Below are positions 7,842 through 17,343 of a stretch of 64,000 nt of DNA, piece by piece. The notes under the pieces were generated by a model. It did no database searches and was not told the origin of the DNA. It saw nothing but the letters and a program-made list of their open reading frames with translations. How positions within the stretch are numbered: the first letter of the stretch is position 1; each line of letters begins with the position of its first letter. Source of the stretch: Methanothrix sp. (GTDB lineage: Archaea > Halobacteriota > Methanosarcinia > Methanotrichales > Methanotrichaceae). A program made the position numbers and the translations under genes. Location: assembly GCF_030055635.1 (NCBI RefSeq), contig NZ_JASFYM010000013.1, forward strand, positions 1 to 64,000. Direction: 5' to 3'.

Positions 7842-9401
7842 ATGAAGCCCATTTACCTCATGCTCATTGTGCTGCTTCTGAGCGGGATCGCCTCCGCCCA
7901 GCTTAAGCCGGATCGGGAGCGTTTCGATATCGAGATCCACCCTGGAGAGGTCATACACAAGACTCTGACCCTGACAAACACAGGTGAGGAGCCGGTATCG
8001 AGGATAAGAGCCACCTCTGTGGGTGGGGATGCAAAGGATATGATTATGATCGATATACCGAAGAAGAAGATCGATCCGGGCGATGATATGGATGTGGACA
8101 TCTTTTTCATGGCACCTCCTGAGACGAAGCCCGGACTGTACACGGGATTCTTCTACATCTTCGATGAGACTGCGCCTCCTGTTCTTCCGATAGCCATAAG
8201 CTTCAACCTGAACGTCATCGAGAAGGACAGCTACAATGTCGGGCTCTACATAAACGATGCCAGGGAGGCAGGCGGAGAGGTCACCCCTGATGAGCCTGCG
8301 GAGTTCGATCTCGAGGTGAGAAACACCGGCAGGTTCAGGGATCTCATCGAGATATACATTCCCGAGGTTCCCGAGGGCTGGCACCCGAAGCTCTTCGATG
8401 GGGATAAGGAGATAGATCTTCCATACTCGCTCCCGCTCCCCTCCGGATCGAGCCGTGTTCTGAGCCTGGAGGTCGAGGTGGATGAGAGCGCAAGGAGCGG
8501 GTCAATGAGGATCGTGGCAGAGTCACAGGGCAACAGATCGAAGAACGCAAGTGTTGCTGTGAATCTAGATGTCGGGGTTGTGGTCAAGGGTTACAATGTC
8601 AGGATAGATATCCCGAAGCGCGTGGTCGTGAACAGGAGCTATGAGGGAAGGATGACGCTCTTCCTGGAGAACAACGTCAGGGTGATGGTCGATGCCATAT
8701 CAGATCCATCTCTGCTGATCGTGCCATCGAGCATGGTTCTGGACATCAACGGCAAGCTCGGATCCGCGAACTTCACGCTGATCGCGACAGAGCCCTCTGG
8801 ATACGCGATAGTCTTCAAGATGGTTGATTCGAACGGGGTGCCGTTCCCGCCTGAGATCGTGTATCTGGAAGCGATAGAGCCGTCTGGATTCGCGATGATC
8901 ACATCGACTGATCCACGGTACACGGCGATGGCCTCTCTGCTATCAGGAAACAACACGACCGTGCCTGTGATTCAGGTCGAGGACAGGGTGAGCAGGGATA
9001 TCAGGGACAGGCTTCTCCCGTACAGGGATCTGATCATACTGGGCGATGAATCTGTTGTAAGCAGCAGGATCGAGTCTGAGCTCTCTGGCTTCAACGTCTC
9101 GAGGATCGCGGGCGCGGATCTCGCCGAGACCTCCTGGATGTTCGCGGACAGGATGTGGTCAAACCAGACTGCAGTTGTCGTCTCAGGGCCAGGCGAGGTG
9201 GATGTCTTCAGATCTTATCAGATCGCGAAGCGCTCAGGTCTTCCACTGGTCGTTTGTGGCGATGAGCTCACCGATTCGATCAGGTCGTCTATTGAGAATA
9301 TGATGGCGAGGGGCCTGGAGAAGGCGATCATCGGGAGCGGGGTGAGCAGTTCAGCGGTGGAATCGCTCAGGGCCATCGGCCTCACCACGGAGGTGTCGTG
9401 A
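7842..9401 (+). CDS. Exported protein with NEW3-like Ig domains and a C-terminal CWB2-like domain
   Basis: I start at the ATG at 7842 because it opens a signal peptide (MKPIYLMLIVLLLSGIASA); the 33 codons before it are not protein-like. The 519-residue product has two or three Ig-like domains (IEIHPGEVIHKTLTLTNTGE, then EFDLEVRNTGRFRDLIEIY), as in archaeal NEW3/COG1470 proteins. The last ~130 residues include SRIAGADLAETSWMFAD, a readable match to the RI(S/A)GADRYET start of cell-wall-binding repeat 2, then alternating strands and helices ending KAIIGSGVSSSAVESLRAIG. It is likely anchored at the cell surface. Its TGA overlaps the next gene's ATG by one base, so they are probably made together. 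Confidence 0.7.
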   Translation: MKPIYLMLIVLLLSGIASAQLKPDRERFDIEIHPGEVIHKTLTLTNTGEEPVSRIRATSVGGDAKDMIMIDIPKKKIDPGDDMDVDIFFMAPPETKPGLYTGFFYIFDETAPPVLPIAISFNLNVIEKDSYNVGLYINDAREAGGEVTPDEPAEFDLEVRNTGRFRDLIEIYIPEVPEGWHPKLFDGDKEIDLPYSLPLPSGSSRVLSLEVEVDESARSGSMRIVAESQGNRSKNASVAVNLDVGVVVKGYNVRIDIPKRVVVNRSYEGRMTLFLENNVRVMVDAISDPSLLIVPSSMVLDINGKLGSANFTLIATEPSGYAIVFKMVDSNGVPFPPEIVYLEAIEPSGFAMITSTDPRYTAMASLLSGNNTTVPVIQVEDRVSRDIRDRLLPYRDLIILGDESVVSSRIESELSGFNVSRIAGADLAETSWMFADRMWSNQTAVVVSGPGEVDVFRSYQIAKRSGLPLVVCGDELTDSIRSSIENMMARGLEKAIIGSGVSSSAVESLRAIGLTTEVS

Positions 9402-12400
9402 TGCGCGCCATATGTATAGCAGCAATTCTAGTGCTCCTGGTATCCCAGGCAGGCGCCGTGTTCGAGAGGGGGGCGAAATCAGATTTCGATGAGATGATAC
9501 TCGTCGGAGGACAGGACTGGCATGCTGTTGTGGCATCCGTGCCGCTCTCGACATGGAGTGAGGATAACACCACAGTGGTGAAGCCGATGCTGATACTCCC
9601 GAGGGAGGTGAAGACCGGAAGGCGCCTCGGCTGGGTGGAGGGCACGGATCTCGAGAGGTACGGCATGGATGCGATCCTGCAGTCCATGACCTCGGGCAAC
9701 GTCTCCGCGATGATAATCCACGGCTCAGGCGAGGACGTCAAGACCCTTGTCAAAACAGCTCAGAAGCAGGGAATCAGGGCGTACATGACCGTATCCCTGG
9801 AGCCGGAAAAAGATGAGGAGAAGTGGACGACGACCACACCGGTGGAGGCGAACGACTCGACCCTGGCCGGAATGATCCGCGATGCATTCAGAGGTGTCGA
9901 GCTCAGGAAGAGCGTGGAGGAGGGGAACGATACAGAGATCGGGGGATACTCTCTGGACGCAAACGGAAACCGTGGATCTCTCCTGTGTCCTGTGAATCCC
10001 AATGTCAGAGAGGATCTCTACGCCAGGATCGAGGAGATCATAGATGATTACAAGGTTGATGGCGTTGTGCTCTACAGGTTCGGCTTCGAGGGAGCAGACT
10101 ACTGCTTCTGCGATGTCTGCAAGGAGGAGTTCTACAGAGATACAGGGCTGGACCTGACGAGGATAAGGTCCTCGGGATACAACTATCAGAAGTGGCTCTC
10201 TTGGAGGGAGCAGAAGGTCCTGGAGATCGCCCGAGAGGCGCGGAACATAACCAGAAATCTGGGACCGGTCGAGCTCGGTGTCGCCATAGACGAACCTTTT
10301 GACAAATCGAAGGGCTACAATCTCTATGATCTCTCCAATATCTCAGACTTCGTCGTCGTGTCCTCGGTGCCGGTGCAGGATGCGGAGCTTGCCGCAAGGG
10401 TGACTGATACACCGATATATGTGAGGCTCAGCGATGATTACGTCGAGTACATGCTCTCCACGCAGAACGTCGAGGGTGCGTTGAACTACATCGAGAGTCT
10501 GGTAAGAGCGGCATGCGATGGTATTGTGTTCGAGTACAACGTCGTTTACACGCCACTCTGGTCGGAGCTCGAGCCGCCCTCGAGGGCCGCGCAGTGGTTG
10601 ATAAAAGAGCTCGGCATGAGGACGCTTGGCATCGGAGATGTCTCATGGGCATGCAATGATACCTTGAGATACAACAGCAGCGAGGAGCTCGCAGTGCTTG
10701 TGAGCAGCCGGTGGAGTTCATCTCCAGGAGCGGTTCTGGTCGGGGATAACTACACAGCTGGGATCCAGGCAGCGACAATAGCCTCTTACCTGAACTGGCC
10801 TGTTCTCTTCTTCACCTCCAACATATCGAACACCACGCTCTCGGAGATCGAGAGGCTGGGATGCAGTGATGTGATCATCACAGGAGATGCGCCATCTGCT
10901 GTGGTCAAGAGGTTGGAGGAGATAAACGTCACAGTCCACAGAGGCGATCTGGATCTCCTGCTGAACGAGATGAAGGCGCGCAACGATTCTGTCAGATCCA
11001 TAGTGCTGACAAACAGCCATGACATATCCCTGATACCCCCAAAGCCGGAGAGCAGAATAAAGCGAGCCATCGTCAGGGATCTCTGGGTCACTGTTGAGAT
11101 GACGCCCGCGAGCATACCCTCCGAGGAGGCCGGTGAGGTTGTGAGGATGAACATAACGCTCAAGAACACCGGCACGGAGCCCCTGGAGGGGATCAGCCTC
11201 GTCGACATGTTCGCTAACGGTCGTTATGTGAGAATGCCGATATACTACAAAGGAAAGCTCGCGATAACCGATCCGATATCCAAAGAGCCATCTGATCCGG
11301 CAGGCGCATTCTTCAACGGCTCGATACTCACATGGGACCTGGAGAAGCTTGAGCCAGACGAGTCGGTATCCCTGAATCTGGAGGTGGTGGTGTTACACCC
11401 GCTGGATGCCGGCTGGGTGCAGCCTCTCGACAGGGGCATGACCGTCAGGTACACCGGCCTGGAGGATAACGTCACGGTGAAGACCGAGAACGATGGGCCG
11501 GTCTCTGAGATCACGTATCCGGGAGAGATGCCCGTTGGGACCGCGATAGTCACATGGAACGTCACCGAGCCGCACACCTACACAGCCCTCCGGCTCTTCA
11601 GCCCGCACGGTCTTATCGGCCACGTCCGGTTCAGTGCCAGCTCCAGAGGATACCGCGCGGTGCTTCCGATGCCCGAGCCTGGAAGGTGGCTATTCAACAT
11701 CGAGGTTGGAGGCGGCACAGAGTACCGGACGAAGAACATGAGCATAGAGGTGAAGTCCACGCTGCCGCCGAACAACGTGACGGCTTTCAGCCACACAAAG
11801 ATACCGAAGCTGTCGCTGGCATCGATGCAGGTCGCAGCTGCAAAGCATGCCATTGTGATGGATGTGGTCAGGGACCCGCAGTACGTGGATCCGAAGGATG
11901 TGGAGGAGTGGCTGCGCGAGAGCGTGGAGGAGATGGAGCTAAAGCCGGAGTACCTCCTTGTGGTTGGAGACCCCGGAGCACTTCCGTTCCCGACCACCGG
12001 CGTGAAGCAGGAGTTCGAGGGGGATCCCTTCTCCTATGATGTTTACAGGGACTACAGGATAGACATGGACGATGACAACTACACAGAGGTATCTACAGGT
12101 AGGTTCATAGGTCTCAGCGTTTACGACGTCTCGCAGATGGTCGCCAGGACGCTGAGCTACGGGAGGCTTCAGGGCAACTGGAAGAACACATCGCTCGTAG
12201 TGGCCACGCCTGTGGAGTGGCCGTGGAGCCCTGTACCGATAAGGATAAAGGAGTATCTTGCAGATGCCGGCCTCAACTCAAGGGACCTGCGATGGGAGGA
12301 GGCGACCTTCCAGAGGGTCTCGGCGTTCCTGAATAATGGTGTGGGCATAGTCCACTTCGATCACCATGGCTCTGAGAAAGGCTGGGCCCTCTCGAGCTGG

Positions 12401-13723
12401 GCCATGACAGACTCGTTCCTCGATGAGACCCAGGTCAAGCAGTTCATTCTCGCTCCGCAGTTCACGACGAGCAACTCCTGTCTGAGCTCACGCCTGAAGG
12501 GGTTCACGATCAACGTGAGCGGCACCGAGATGTACATACCCATGAGGCTCGACGACTCGATAGCCCTCGCGTTCGTCAGGGCTGGCGCAGTGGGCTATGT
12601 GGGCTCATCCGCGCTTGTGTGGATATACGTCTCAGAGGACTACAACAAGCGCTTCTACCAGGCGCTGGTATTCGAGAATGCAACCGCCGGAGAGGCGCTG
12701 AGCCGGGCTGAGAACCTGTACATCATGAAGATGAAGGGTGCGGAGAAGATATCCTTCGAGAGGATAGAGGAGATGCTGCCACCCTGGGAGTACTCGATGA
12801 AGGAGATGATGAACCAGACCGCGAGCAGCTTCATGCTCTTCGGCGATCCTGAGTTCAGGCCGTATCTTCCAAAAGTGCCGGAGCTTCCGTACAGGGTAGA
12901 TGCGGTGGCGGGCAACGATACCGTTTCGGTCTCCGTCTCCCCGATCTCAGAGCAGGCCACGGACTGGCTCTACTGGCTCGGCGTGGACAGCACCGACGGG
13001 GAGGTCAGCCTCAACGCGCCCCCTGCGATCGTAGCGGAGGTGCTGCTTCCAAGGGATGCAGAGGATGTTGTTGTTAAGGAGGGTTCAAGGGTCATATGGC
13101 ATACGGAGGATGTCTCAGGAGAGCACAAGCGTGTGATGTGGCCCCTCATCAATCCACGCCTCGGAGATACGCGAAGCTTCTCAGTGGAATACCGCGTAAT
13201 CCCCGAGGAGGTCCAGATCATAAACATCACAGCCGGCTGGAACGCGGTCTCCATCTACGTCAAGCCAAAGGATCCGCGCGTGGAGAAGTACATCAAGGGC
13301 AAGCCGTACCGCGGTATATTCACGGTGTCTGATGACGCGTGGAGCTACTCGCTGAAGGACTCGGCGATTACGAACATAACGGCCCTCGAGCCCGGAATGG
13401 GCTACATAATCGACAGCTACGATGATTTCACCATTAAGATATCCGGTAAGCCTGTTGAGCGACCTTACAGGCTCAAGCTGAGACCCGGCTGGAACCTGAT
13501 AGGGCTGCCTGTGAACGAATCGCTGGCTCCCATGAACATCACCGTCAACACAGAGCACCGGCGGTACAGCTTCTCCGAGGCTGTCGAGAAGGGACTCATC
13601 TCAGCATTCATGTGGAAGTATGAGGATGACGACTGGAAGCCGCTGAAGATGGATGAGCAGATGGAGCCGGGGAGGGCGTACCTGATGGAGGTCACGAAGG
13701 AGTGCAGGCTGGAGTTCAGGTGA
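9401..13723 (+). CDS. Giant exported protein: glycosidase-like, CWB2-like and C25 (gingipain-type) peptidase regions
   Basis: The ATG at 9401 has GGAGGT at 9389-9394 and overlaps the previous stop by one base; 1,440 residues. A signal peptide (RAICIAAILVLLVSQAGA) leads into a region resembling GHL10-type putative glycosyl hydrolases (VDGVVLYRFGFEGADYCFCD, Cys235-x-Cys237-xx-Cys240). About residues 420-530 look CWB2-like (VLVGDNYTAGIQAATIASYL), followed by an Ig-like segment. About 800-1160 resembles peptidase family C25: STGRFIGLSVYDVSQ, HHGS with His989, SNSC with Cys1027, and AGAVGYVGSS, the order and spacing of the gingipain catalytic pair. Two GWN motifs (AGWNAVSIYV, PGWNLIGLPV) mark C-terminal repeats. 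Peptidase activity is an inference. Confidence 0.72.
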   Translation: MRAICIAAILVLLVSQAGAVFERGAKSDFDEMILVGGQDWHAVVASVPLSTWSEDNTTVVKPMLILPREVKTGRRLGWVEGTDLERYGMDAILQSMTSGNVSAMIIHGSGEDVKTLVKTAQKQGIRAYMTVSLEPEKDEEKWTTTTPVEANDSTLAGMIRDAFRGVELRKSVEEGNDTEIGGYSLDANGNRGSLLCPVNPNVREDLYARIEEIIDDYKVDGVVLYRFGFEGADYCFCDVCKEEFYRDTGLDLTRIRSSGYNYQKWLSWREQKVLEIAREARNITRNLGPVELGVAIDEPFDKSKGYNLYDLSNISDFVVVSSVPVQDAELAARVTDTPIYVRLSDDYVEYMLSTQNVEGALNYIESLVRAACDGIVFEYNVVYTPLWSELEPPSRAAQWLIKELGMRTLGIGDVSWACNDTLRYNSSEELAVLVSSRWSSSPGAVLVGDNYTAGIQAATIASYLNWPVLFFTSNISNTTLSEIERLGCSDVIITGDAPSAVVKRLEEINVTVHRGDLDLLLNEMKARNDSVRSIVLTNSHDISLIPPKPESRIKRAIVRDLWVTVEMTPASIPSEEAGEVVRMNITLKNTGTEPLEGISLVDMFANGRYVRMPIYYKGKLAITDPISKEPSDPAGAFFNGSILTWDLEKLEPDESVSLNLEVVVLHPLDAGWVQPLDRGMTVRYTGLEDNVTVKTENDGPVSEITYPGEMPVGTAIVTWNVTEPHTYTALRLFSPHGLIGHVRFSASSRGYRAVLPMPEPGRWLFNIEVGGGTEYRTKNMSIEVKSTLPPNNVTAFSHTKIPKLSLASMQVAAAKHAIVMDVVRDPQYVDPKDVEEWLRESVEEMELKPEYLLVVGDPGALPFPTTGVKQEFEGDPFSYDVYRDYRIDMDDDNYTEVSTGRFIGLSVYDVSQMVARTLSYGRLQGNWKNTSLVVATPVEWPWSPVPIRIKEYLADAGLNSRDLRWEEATFQRVSAFLNNGVGIVHFDHHGSEKGWALSSWAMTDSFLDETQVKQFILAPQFTTSNSCLSSRLKGFTINVSGTEMYIPMRLDDSIALAFVRAGAVGYVGSSALVWIYVSEDYNKRFYQALVFENATAGEALSRAENLYIMKMKGAEKISFERIEEMLPPWEYSMKEMMNQTASSFMLFGDPEFRPYLPKVPELPYRVDAVAGNDTVSVSVSPISEQATDWLYWLGVDSTDGEVSLNAPPAIVAEVLLPRDAEDVVVKEGSRVIWHTEDVSGEHKRVMWPLINPRLGDTRSFSVEYRVIPEEVQIINITAGWNAVSIYVKPKDPRVEKYIKGKPYRGIFTVSDDAWSYSLKDSAITNITALEPGMGYIIDSYDDFTIKISGKPVERPYRLKLRPGWNLIGLPVNESLAPMNITVNTEHRRYSFSEAVEKGLISAFMWKYEDDDWKPLKMDEQMEPGRAYLMEVTKECRLEFR

Positions 13724-13953
13724 GTTCATGGGGCATACATCCCCACACAGGAGTCTGCTCGTATAACTCCTGCTGGAGGACAGCGGGCGCTTCTCTATTC
13801 AGTCGGATCAACAGCACCGAGCTCTGCATCTTATGCTCACGAGATGCTGAGGCAATTCAGAGAGTCTGGCTCCCGACCTACAAGAGCACAGGAGACTCAT
13901 CGCCACACTGTCTGCAGCATAAATTTGCCGGACGCGCGCATCGGATACTAAGA

Positions 13954-13962
13954 CTTATAAAC
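13954..13962 (+). promoter_or_regulatory. TATA box for rpl10e operon
   Basis: cttataaac lies about 50 bases before the TTG start of rpl10e. The rest of the 286-base spacer 13724-14009 shows no gene that I can support. Confidence 0.6.
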
Positions 13963-14009
13963 CATTGGGTGGCAGGTAGCAGGTATCAAGCTCATCGGAG
14001 GAGTATTAT

Positions 14010-14507
14010 TTGGCGCGAAAACCTGGAAGCATGTACAGAAGGATCGAGCGGCCTTACACGCGCAGGGAGTACATCGGAGGCGTCCCTGGGAGCAAGGTCG
14101 TTCACTACGACATGGGGAATCTCACGGAGGACTTTCCCGTGAAGCTCTCTCTTGTAGTTAGAGAGCCATGTCAGATAAGACACACTGCACTTGAGGCAGC
14201 AAGGGTTGCTGCAAACCGTTATCTCCTTAAAACACTGGGCAGGAACGATTTCCATCTCAAGCTAAGGGTCTACCCGCACCATGTCATAAGGGAGAACAAG
14301 CAGGCGACAGGCGCAGGCGCGGACCGCGTCTCCAGCGGCATGCGTCGCGCATTCGGGAAGCCTGTCGGCACAGCGGCCCAGGTCTACCCTGGACAGCGGA
14401 TATTCACGCTGGGTGTGCACCCGGAGCATATCGAGGAGGCCAAGACGGCTCTGCGAAGGGCAGGTCACAAGCTGCCCTCGCCGGTCCAGATCATCGTAGG
14501 CTCCTGA
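14010..14507 (+). CDS. rpl10e: Ribosomal protein L10e (uL16)
   Basis: Large-subunit ribosomal protein of the L16/L10e family, binding near the A site and 5S rRNA. The 165-residue product has the full family pattern: [19 protein letters not shown] at the N-terminus, [20 protein letters not shown] in the conserved loop, and [11 protein letters not shown]. The start is a TTG at 14010, supported by GGAGGA at 13997-14002 with a seven-base spacer and by the family N-terminus. Fourteen bases separate it from the aIF2-beta gene, so both translation genes are probably one transcript. Confidence 0.96.
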   Translation: MARKPGSMYRRIERPYTRREYIGGVPGSKVVHYDMGNLTEDFPVKLSLVVREPCQIRHTALEAARVAANRYLLKTLGRNDFHLKLRVYPHHVIRENKQATGAGADRVSSGMRRAFGKPVGTAAQVYPGQRIFTLGVHPEHIEEAKTALRRAGHKLPSPVQIIVGS

Positions 14508-14520
14508 ACGGTGACCAGGC

Positions 14521-15147
14521 TTGGAGGACTATCTAGCGGGACTCGAGCGGGCGATGAGGTCCATGCCCGCCACCAAGGGCACAAAGGAGAGGTTCCAGAT
14601 CCCTATGCCCAAGATATTCTACGAGGGCAAGACCACTGTGCTTGACAACTTCGCATCAATAGCTGACGCTCTTAACAGGGATCCGGATCACCTGATGAAG
14701 TTCCTTCTCCAGGAGCTGGGCACCGCGGGGAAGATCGAAGGGCATCGCGGAGTATTTCAGGGGAAGTTCACAGAGCAGGCGATCCAGAACCAGATCGAGG
14801 CCTATGTGGATGAGTATGTGATATGCACAGAGTGCAAGCTCCCTGATACGCATCTCATAAAGAGCGATCGCGTTCTTATGCTGAAGTGCGACGCGTGCGG
14901 AGCCCACAGGCCGGTAAAGAAGAGGAAGGCCAAGGCGGTCGTGGCGAAGGATGTCATAGAGGAGGGCGAGACCTACGAGCTCAGGATCGAGTCCGTGGGA
15001 AGCAAGGGTGACGGCATAGCAAAGGTGGACAAGTACCTGATCTTTGTGCCGAACACATCGAAGGGCGAGATCGTCAAGGCCAAGGTCAAGAAGATAAGCG
15101 GGACGCTTGCTTTTGCGGAGATCGTTGAGCGGAAGGGCAAGGCATGA
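14521..15147 (+). CDS. eif2b: Translation initiation factor aIF2 beta fused to a C-terminal TRAM domain
   Basis: The beta subunit of the factor delivering initiator tRNA. Residues 1-135 are standard aIF2-beta: helical N-terminus, core ([20 protein letters not shown]) and a zinc ribbon (CTEC...CDAC). A basic linker ([10 protein letters not shown]) leads to a TRAM domain at about 145-205 ([39 protein letters not shown]), an RNA-binding beta barrel found in TrmA/MiaB enzymes and small archaeal RNA chaperones. The fusion is seen in some methanogens; here it is one uninterrupted frame. Start: TTG at 14521 after GGTGA. The stop overlaps the next gene's ATG by four bases. Confidence 0.93.
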   Translation: MEDYLAGLERAMRSMPATKGTKERFQIPMPKIFYEGKTTVLDNFASIADALNRDPDHLMKFLLQELGTAGKIEGHRGVFQGKFTEQAIQNQIEAYVDEYVICTECKLPDTHLIKSDRVLMLKCDACGAHRPVKKRKAKAVVAKDVIEEGETYELRIESVGSKGDGIAKVDKYLIFVPNTSKGEIVKAKVKKISGTLAFAEIVERKGKA

Positions 15148-15377
15148 GTGATAAGAGGATACACCTCAGCTTCACAGACAGGCATAAATACAGGATGGAG
15201 TTCGAGCCGGCCGAGTTCTGGAGGCCTCTCGCGGATGCCTATGAGGGGGTAGAGTGGTCGGTAGGCGATGACTGCCTCTCTGTGGTCGCGGAGAACTACT
15301 CGTACCTCCTGGACCTGCTGGTCCATGCCAGGCAGTTCTACCTCAGGTCCATGCCGTTCGAGGAGCGGTTCCGGTAG
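15144..15377 (+). CDS. Conserved small hypothetical protein (77 aa)
   Basis: The ATG lies in an ATGA overlap with the aIF2-beta-TRAM stop, so translation is probably coupled. The 77-residue soluble protein is acidic and aromatic ([38 protein letters not shown]), with beta strands followed by a helix. I do not recognise a named domain. The position points to a translation-related job, but this is only context. Confidence 0.65.
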   Translation: MSDKRIHLSFTDRHKYRMEFEPAEFWRPLADAYEGVEWSVGDDCLSVVAENYSYLLDLLVHARQFYLRSMPFEERFR

Positions 15378-15643
15378 CTTTCGACCTCCTCTCCGGCCCG
15401 AAGACTAAAGCCTGCGTTTGTGGTTCTCTCACATCAATGAGATCACCGGCATGCGACCTCTACGGCTCCTCTTTGAGGGGATGGTCCTGAGGCTTGTTCT
15501 CCAAATCCCTTCAGCCGGCTTCTACAGAGCTTCTTTGTTTTCCCGGGGTCTGCGCCGGCAGCGTCATCCGGATAGTTATATTACCCAGGAGATCCACATG
15601 CCGGCATGGCCTGTGGTCTTTACACTTCGGATGTGGGGATACC

Positions 15644-15925
15644 ATGATCACCATCAAGGATGTCGAGCACATAAGCTGGCTTGCCAGCATCAGGATCTCC
15701 GAGGAGGAGAAGGAGGAGCTTGTCGCGCAGTTCAACACGATCCTGGAGTACTTCCAGCAGATGGATGAGGTGGATACAGAGGGTGTCGAGCCGACATACA
15801 GGGTTGTGGACCTGGCAAACGTCTTCAGGGATGATGTGTCAAGGGACTCGCTCTCACAGGAGGAGGCTCTGAGAAACGCGCCGAGAAGGGAAGATGGATA
15901 CTTCAGAAGCCCGAGGATAGTGTGA
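15644..15925 (+). CDS. gatC: GatC, Asp/Glu-tRNA amidotransferase subunit C
   Basis: Small subunit of the tRNA-dependent amidotransferase GatCAB; stabilises GatA and bridges it to GatB. The 93-residue product starting at the ATG at 15644 shows the family pattern: an N-terminal helix (ISWLASIRISEEEKEELVAQ), FNTILEYFQQMDEVDTEGVEPTYRV split over two helices, and the C-terminal NAPRREDGYFRSPRIV tail. A TATA-like element (gttatatta) at about 15575-15583 gives a short leader. The 266 bases before the start hold no gene I can support. Its stop overlaps the GTG of gatA. Confidence 0.93.
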   Translation: MITIKDVEHISWLASIRISEEEKEELVAQFNTILEYFQQMDEVDTEGVEPTYRVVDLANVFRDDVSRDSLSQEEALRNAPRREDGYFRSPRIV

Positions 15926-17343
15926 GCATGCTATTGCAGCTTAAGGATGAGATCAGGTCAGGCTCTGCTGAGGAGTATCTCCATAAACTCTTCGAGAGGA
16001 TAGAGCGCAGCAGGCTGAACGCATTCACCACGCTTGCGAGGGAGAGCGCCCTCGAAGCGGCAAGAGAGTTCGATGCCAGGCCGTGGAGTGGTGCGCTCGC
16101 CGGGATTCCGATCGCGATAAAGGACAACATCTGCACAAAGGGCATAGAGACGACATGCAGCTCCAGAATACTCAGAGGATTCGTACCACCGTATGATGCC
16201 CATGTGATAGAAAGGCTCAGGGCGGAGGGCGCCATAATCATCGGGAAGACGAACATGGATGAGTTCGCCATGGGGACATCGACAGAGACGAGTTGTTTTG
16301 GGCCGACAAGAAACCCCTGGGATCTGGAGAGGGTGCCGGGGGGATCGAGCGGCGGATCTGCAGCAGCTGTTGCAGCGGGCGAGGCGCCATGCGCCCTTGG
16401 TTCTGACACGGGCGGATCTGTCAGATGCCCTGCATCCTTCTGCGGCACGGTCGGGCTGAAGCCCACCTACGGACTGGTCTCGCGCTACGGTCTGATCGCC
16501 TATGCGAACTCGCTCGAGCAGATCGGGCCGATCACAAAGACCGTTGAGGATGCAGCCCTTCTCCTGGAGGTCATAGCAGGCCACGATCCAAGGGATTCCA
16601 CGTCTGTCGCCTCTGAAAAGAACTATCTCGATGGCATGAATGGGGATATCAGAGGCATACGCATCGGTGTTCCGGAGGAATACTTCGGCGAGGGTGTCGA
16701 TCCGGGGGTGGAGCGGGCTGTGCGGGACGCTGTCTCAGTTCTGGAGGACCTGGGCGCGAGCTGGATGAAGATAAGCCTGCCGCACACGAGGTACGCGCTG
16801 CCGGCGTATTACATAATAGCGATGTCTGAAGCATCATCGAACCTTGCCAGGTTTGATGGGTTGAGATACGGCTTGAGGGTCGGCGAGGACAGGGACTGGC
16901 ACACGACATTCTCTGAGATCAGGGCTGAGGGATTCGGGAAGGAGACGAAGCGCAGGATACTGCTCGGCACGTATGCCCTCTCCGCCGGCTACTACGGGCG
17001 GTACTACCTGAAGGCTCTGAAGGTGAGGACTCTCATAAGAAGAGATTTCGAGCATGCGCTTAAGGAGGTCGATATCATAGCATCCCCCACGATGCCCTTC
17101 CCCGCCTTCAGGATCGGTGAGAGGATAACGGATCCACTATCGCTTTACATGTCAGATGTGTTCACCGTTCCCATAAATCTGGCAGGAATTCCCGCGATAT
17201 CAGTGCCATGCGGCTTCTCGGATGGACTTCCTGTAGGGCTGCAGCTCATGGCAAGGCCTTTCGACGAGGCTCTGCTTCTCAGGGTCGCCAATGCCTATGA
17301 GCAATCCACTCCGCATCATCTGAGAGCCCCGGAGGTGGTCTGA
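15922..17343 (+). CDS. gatA: GatA, Asp/Glu-tRNA amidotransferase subunit A
   Basis: The glutaminase subunit of GatCAB, releasing ammonia from Gln or Asn. The amidase-signature Ser-cisSer-Lys triad is in place: IKDNICTKG carries the Lys, PGGSSGGSAAAVAAG the cis-Ser, and GSDTGGSVRCPAS the nucleophile. Length 473 is normal. Translation may start at the GTG at 15922, overlapping gatC by four bases, or the ATG at 15928. In many archaea GatCAB serves Asn-tRNA formation while GatDE makes Gln-tRNA; GatDE is not in this window. Confidence 0.95.
   Translation: MSMLLQLKDEIRSGSAEEYLHKLFERIERSRLNAFTTLARESALEAAREFDARPWSGALAGIPIAIKDNICTKGIETTCSSRILRGFVPPYDAHVIERLRAEGAIIIGKTNMDEFAMGTSTETSCFGPTRNPWDLERVPGGSSGGSAAAVAAGEAPCALGSDTGGSVRCPASFCGTVGLKPTYGLVSRYGLIAYANSLEQIGPITKTVEDAALLLEVIAGHDPRDSTSVASEKNYLDGMNGDIRGIRIGVPEEYFGEGVDPGVERAVRDAVSVLEDLGASWMKISLPHTRYALPAYYIIAMSEASSNLARFDGLRYGLRVGEDRDWHTTFSEIRAEGFGKETKRRILLGTYALSAGYYGRYYLKALKVRTLIRRDFEHALKEVDIIASPTMPFPAFRIGERITDPLSLYMSDVFTVPINLAGIPAISVPCGFSDGLPVGLQLMARPFDEALLLRVANAYEQSTPHHLRAPEVV

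Noticed and set aside
13724-14009. Possible small gene before rpl10e
   Set aside because: No frame with a start, ribosome binding site and protein-like composition; only the TATA element is supportable.
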